Assembly (NCBI GenBank): GCA_902729315.2
Contig: LR746265.1
Location: 4,630,892-4,694,891, forward strand
Length of the DNA: 64,000 nt
Origin: Spirodela intermedia
Taxonomy: Eukaryota > Streptophyta > Magnoliopsida > Alismatales > Araceae
Reading direction: 5' to 3'
The notes below the pieces were generated by a model. The model saw only the letters and a list, made by a program, of their open reading frames with translations. It was not told where the DNA came from and ran no database searches. Position numbers and translations under genes: made by a program. Shown piece after piece: positions 61,367 to 64,000 of this stretch. The first letter of the stretch is position 1, and every line of letters begins with the position of its first letter.

Positions 61367-62680
61367 ATCTGAAAAAGAATTTTATGAAACTTACCTTGGG
61401 ATACAAATATATTTTGATGGCCATAGATCATTTTATATGATCTAAGAACTGTTCAATTGAAGACATTAAATTCAGTGCTGCATAAAAGGCAACCCACAGT
61501 TTTTATTTCATTTTGTTTGAATTTTTTTTTAAGCTCTATTTTTCTTAGAATTTCGTAGTACTTGTTTCTATATTTATTTATTTTTTGAAAAAGTGCAGGA
61601 AGAGGAGTGTAGGATGAAGTAGAAAATTAAAAATGAGGTTGAGGTGATGTCTTTCTGAGCTATATCATTTATGACAATATTTTTAATGCTTAATTTTGCA
61701 TATATGCATACTTCACTTAAAAATTATATTTTCTACATATTTTGTTTCGATTTTTCTGTGTCATTGAGAACAATGTCATTTTAAAGTTAGGGGGTGAAGT
61801 ATTAATTATTAATTTATGTTGTAGGATAATTAAAAACATGTGTTTGTATTTTTAATTTTTATTATCATGTTCACTTAGAACAACAACTAAAAAAATACAA
61901 TTAAAATAAAATTCAGAAAAACTACAACATCTATTTTTTAGTTTTCTATTAGGAACAATAGACTGTCAAAAATAGCTTTAAACAACAGACAAAAAACAAT
62001 CCGAAATTTGAAATTCTAGAGATCCTTTTCTCACATTTCAATCCCCTAGACATATATTACTGAAATTTGAAATTATAACTATAAAGAGAATAGTTTTGAT
62101 TTATTTTTGACAAATTTATTGTTGCTAAAAATAGAACTAAAAATAGAAAACAGAATTGTCAGAACTATCTAATTTACAAATTTCTTACATCATATTGCAT
62201 GCATGAAAAATTAAATCAATTAGATTGATTGATACCAAAAGATACTAGGAAGATTATTATTGAGTCAAAAGAATGATCTAATAGCATAAAATGTTAGAAT
62301 ACTCTTTGGATAGATGATAGTTAACATGAATTTGATTTTATAGATTTTCACGTCATGATCTTGATGAATAGTATTTACTTATGTGAACATTTGATTAATC
62401 ATTTGAGTTTAATGGAGATTTTTGCACCCTGATCTATAGAACTTGTGATGAGAAATCACTTATTTCGAAAAAAAAAAAGAGAGCAATGTGAAAAATCTAG
62501 AAACGAAGAGTACATATAGAGGGTGTAAGACATCATTCTCATTGTCGAAATCATACATAAAAAAAAACTTGCTGCAAAATAAGTGGATAAAGTGAAAGCC
62601 CTGAAAATGAAGAGTACACATGGAGAGTGTGAGACATCATTCTTATTGTCAAAATTTGTTTATAGGAAAAGCTACTTATC

Positions 62681-62720
<40 letters not shown>

Positions 62721-63080
62721 AATGAAGAAATATAGTACAAACTTCAAAAATCAAGTCATAAAAAAAGAAAAATGTAGGATCAATATTATTCTTAGATGAG
62801 TATTGATAATTGAAACATCTTGTAAATATATCTATGAGTGAAGAAGTGATAAAGATGTGAATAGAAGAAGTGAAGTCTAGATTGTTATTCCAAGGAGTGC
62901 TTAAACATTTAAGTGCTTGACATCATTCTTAAATAGTTGATATAAGAATCCAAAGTGTCTAAAGGTGCATCATTTCTATTTATTTATTTTTATGAATTAA
63001 AATATGATGTTTGAGATCTACAAATTTGTATTTTCATAATTCCATTGCTAAGAGACTAGCAATGATTTAAGTTGAGGGGT
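61367..63080. other. AT-rich 3' part of the unclassified element
   Basis: 61760-61800 holds CATTGAGAACAATGTCATTT then TTAGGGGGTGAAG, which resembles the tail before the 3' LTR in some plant Gypsy elements. 62500-62560 and 62605-62665 are near-repeats (GAAGAGTACA then GTGxGACATCATTCTxATTGTC). No gene. Confidence 0.35.
62679..62717. repeat. TA microsatellite
   Basis: A near-perfect TA run of about 37 bases. Confidence 0.95.
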
Positions 63081-64000
63081 GTGATAAGTCTTTATTATCA
63101 TGAGTTAATAATCAGTAAATAATATTTTTTAACCTTAACTCATGATAAATAGACTTATATTTATGTTAAAGTGTGAAAAATAGTTTTTAGTTGATTAACG
63201 TGAAATTTTGACTAATTATGTGATTTTATACAAACTCATATGATTTTTATAGTCTTACTTTTGAGATAAATGAAGAAAAAGAAATAAAAATAAAAATATT
63301 ACAAAATGAGGGGGACATGTCAACTAGTCAGGCCTACAAACAAGTCGGAAGCACAGTCGGGGAGGAGCTGCGGGGAGGAGCTGCAAGTAAGGCTTGAACG
63401 GCTAGGATTGATAAGGGCATGTGTGCGCCACTTCTCTTCCATATCAACGGTGGCCAGCCGGCTGTGGGACAAAGAGTGGTCGCACATATGGGAGAAATAG
63501 ACTTGATTGTAAATGTAATATTACTATATATTTGCTTGAAACTTCAGTGCACAAGCGATGTGGGACTAAACTCGTGCCACATCTTTCCTAGAAGGCTTCG
63601 ATGATTTTAATACCTACAATACCCCTTATTTATAAGAGAGATATACCATGATGATGTCATTATATAAGGGCATTAGAGTACTTATTTCAATCTCTCTCAT
63701 GTAGGCGAGCAACCGACGTGGGTTCGAATCCTCCCAAAATCAAAACTCATATTTTTTATCAGATTATCACGACTTTCTTGCAGATCACTAATGAAAAATT
63801 AAGCTGCCAAAATCACTAGATCATCAGGGAAAATCTCATCAACATGATTCGCGGAGTATTGTTACTAAAATTATTGAACAATTCGCGATAAAAGGATCAC
63901 GAATTCATTGAGTAAAGTATCTTTGATTGATCAACAAACAAGCCGTCGTCGAGAAGAGGACGATCTGTCGGGAGACGAGTCGCCACCTCTTAAGAGCGTA
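63081..64000. other. Right-edge AT-rich sequence, possible LTR
   Basis: TTGAGGGGTG at about 63072 could be a polypurine tract, followed by TGATAAGTC as an LTR start. TTATTTATAAGAGAG near 63627 is TATA-like. GGTTCGAATCC at 63721 matches a tRNA B box but has no tRNA around it. The element runs off the window. Confidence 0.3.

Noticed and set aside
63690-63745. Possible tRNA gene (GGTTCGAATCC, B-box match)
   Set aside because: No A box, anticodon stem or acceptor stem can be paired upstream.
1-64000. CRISPR arrays, operons, bacterial or phage genes
   Set aside because: Everything recognisable is plant nuclear in type: introns, LTR elements and peroxisomal or secretory genes.

Overview
This is a plant nuclear genome segment, most likely from an angiosperm. 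Three conserved plant-type protein genes with many introns lie on the minus strand, set in a thick layer of Copia, Gypsy and LINE retroelements and GA/CT microsatellites. I cannot name the species; a monocot is only a guess. Gene identities come from recognising translated exons, and exon edges come from GT/AG sites with matching phases.

Layout. 0.4-6.0 kb: the 5' eleven exons of a tRNA pseudouridine synthase Pus10 gene, whose 3' end runs off the left edge. 6.1-58.3 kb: a two-gene module, GDSL esterase/lipase followed downstream on the minus strand by peroxisomal enoyl-CoA hydratase 2 (ECH2), present in four variously damaged copies. I call them A (6.1-14.4 kb), B (16.6-25.5 kb), C (39.1-42.3 kb) and D (49.7-58.3 kb). 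The module's left edge lies in the Pus10 5' leader, so copy A sits at the ancestral junction PUS10 - ECH2 - GDSL.

State of the copies. Copy B is complete: ECH2-B has 11 exons (311 aa) with the hydratase motif and a peroxisomal C-terminus, and GDSL-B has 5 exons (357 aa). Copy C keeps an intact GDSL gene (356 aa) but only exons 2-5 of ECH2. Copy A is dead twice over: ECH2-A lost exons 3-8 and took a Gypsy element (7413-12152), and GDSL-A has a frameshift and a stop just before the catalytic His. Copy D is a mosaic of ECH2 pieces and two separate GDSL 3' ends, with a Copia element (53351-58086) in the third GDSL intron.

Between the modules: 25.5-30.6 kb holds spacer blocks partly shared with copies A and C. 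30.6-37 kb holds minus-strand Copia remains, one broken by a 2.3-kb insert with a GA-rich island. 37.3-37.6 kb is a G-rich minisatellite. 42.8-47.9 kb is a decayed plus-strand Copia with unusually short LTRs. 58.3-64.0 kb is AT-rich retroelement-like DNA with a cluster of CACGTG boxes and an unidentified 328-codon frame broken by one stop.

How the genes relate: Pus10 acts on tRNA, ECH2 belongs to peroxisomal fatty-acid beta-oxidation, and the GDSL protein is a predicted secreted esterase. Nothing shows they form one pathway. Their linkage is best read as tandem segmental duplication followed by deletion, ectopic recombination and transposition, leaving one working ECH2 and two working GDSL genes.
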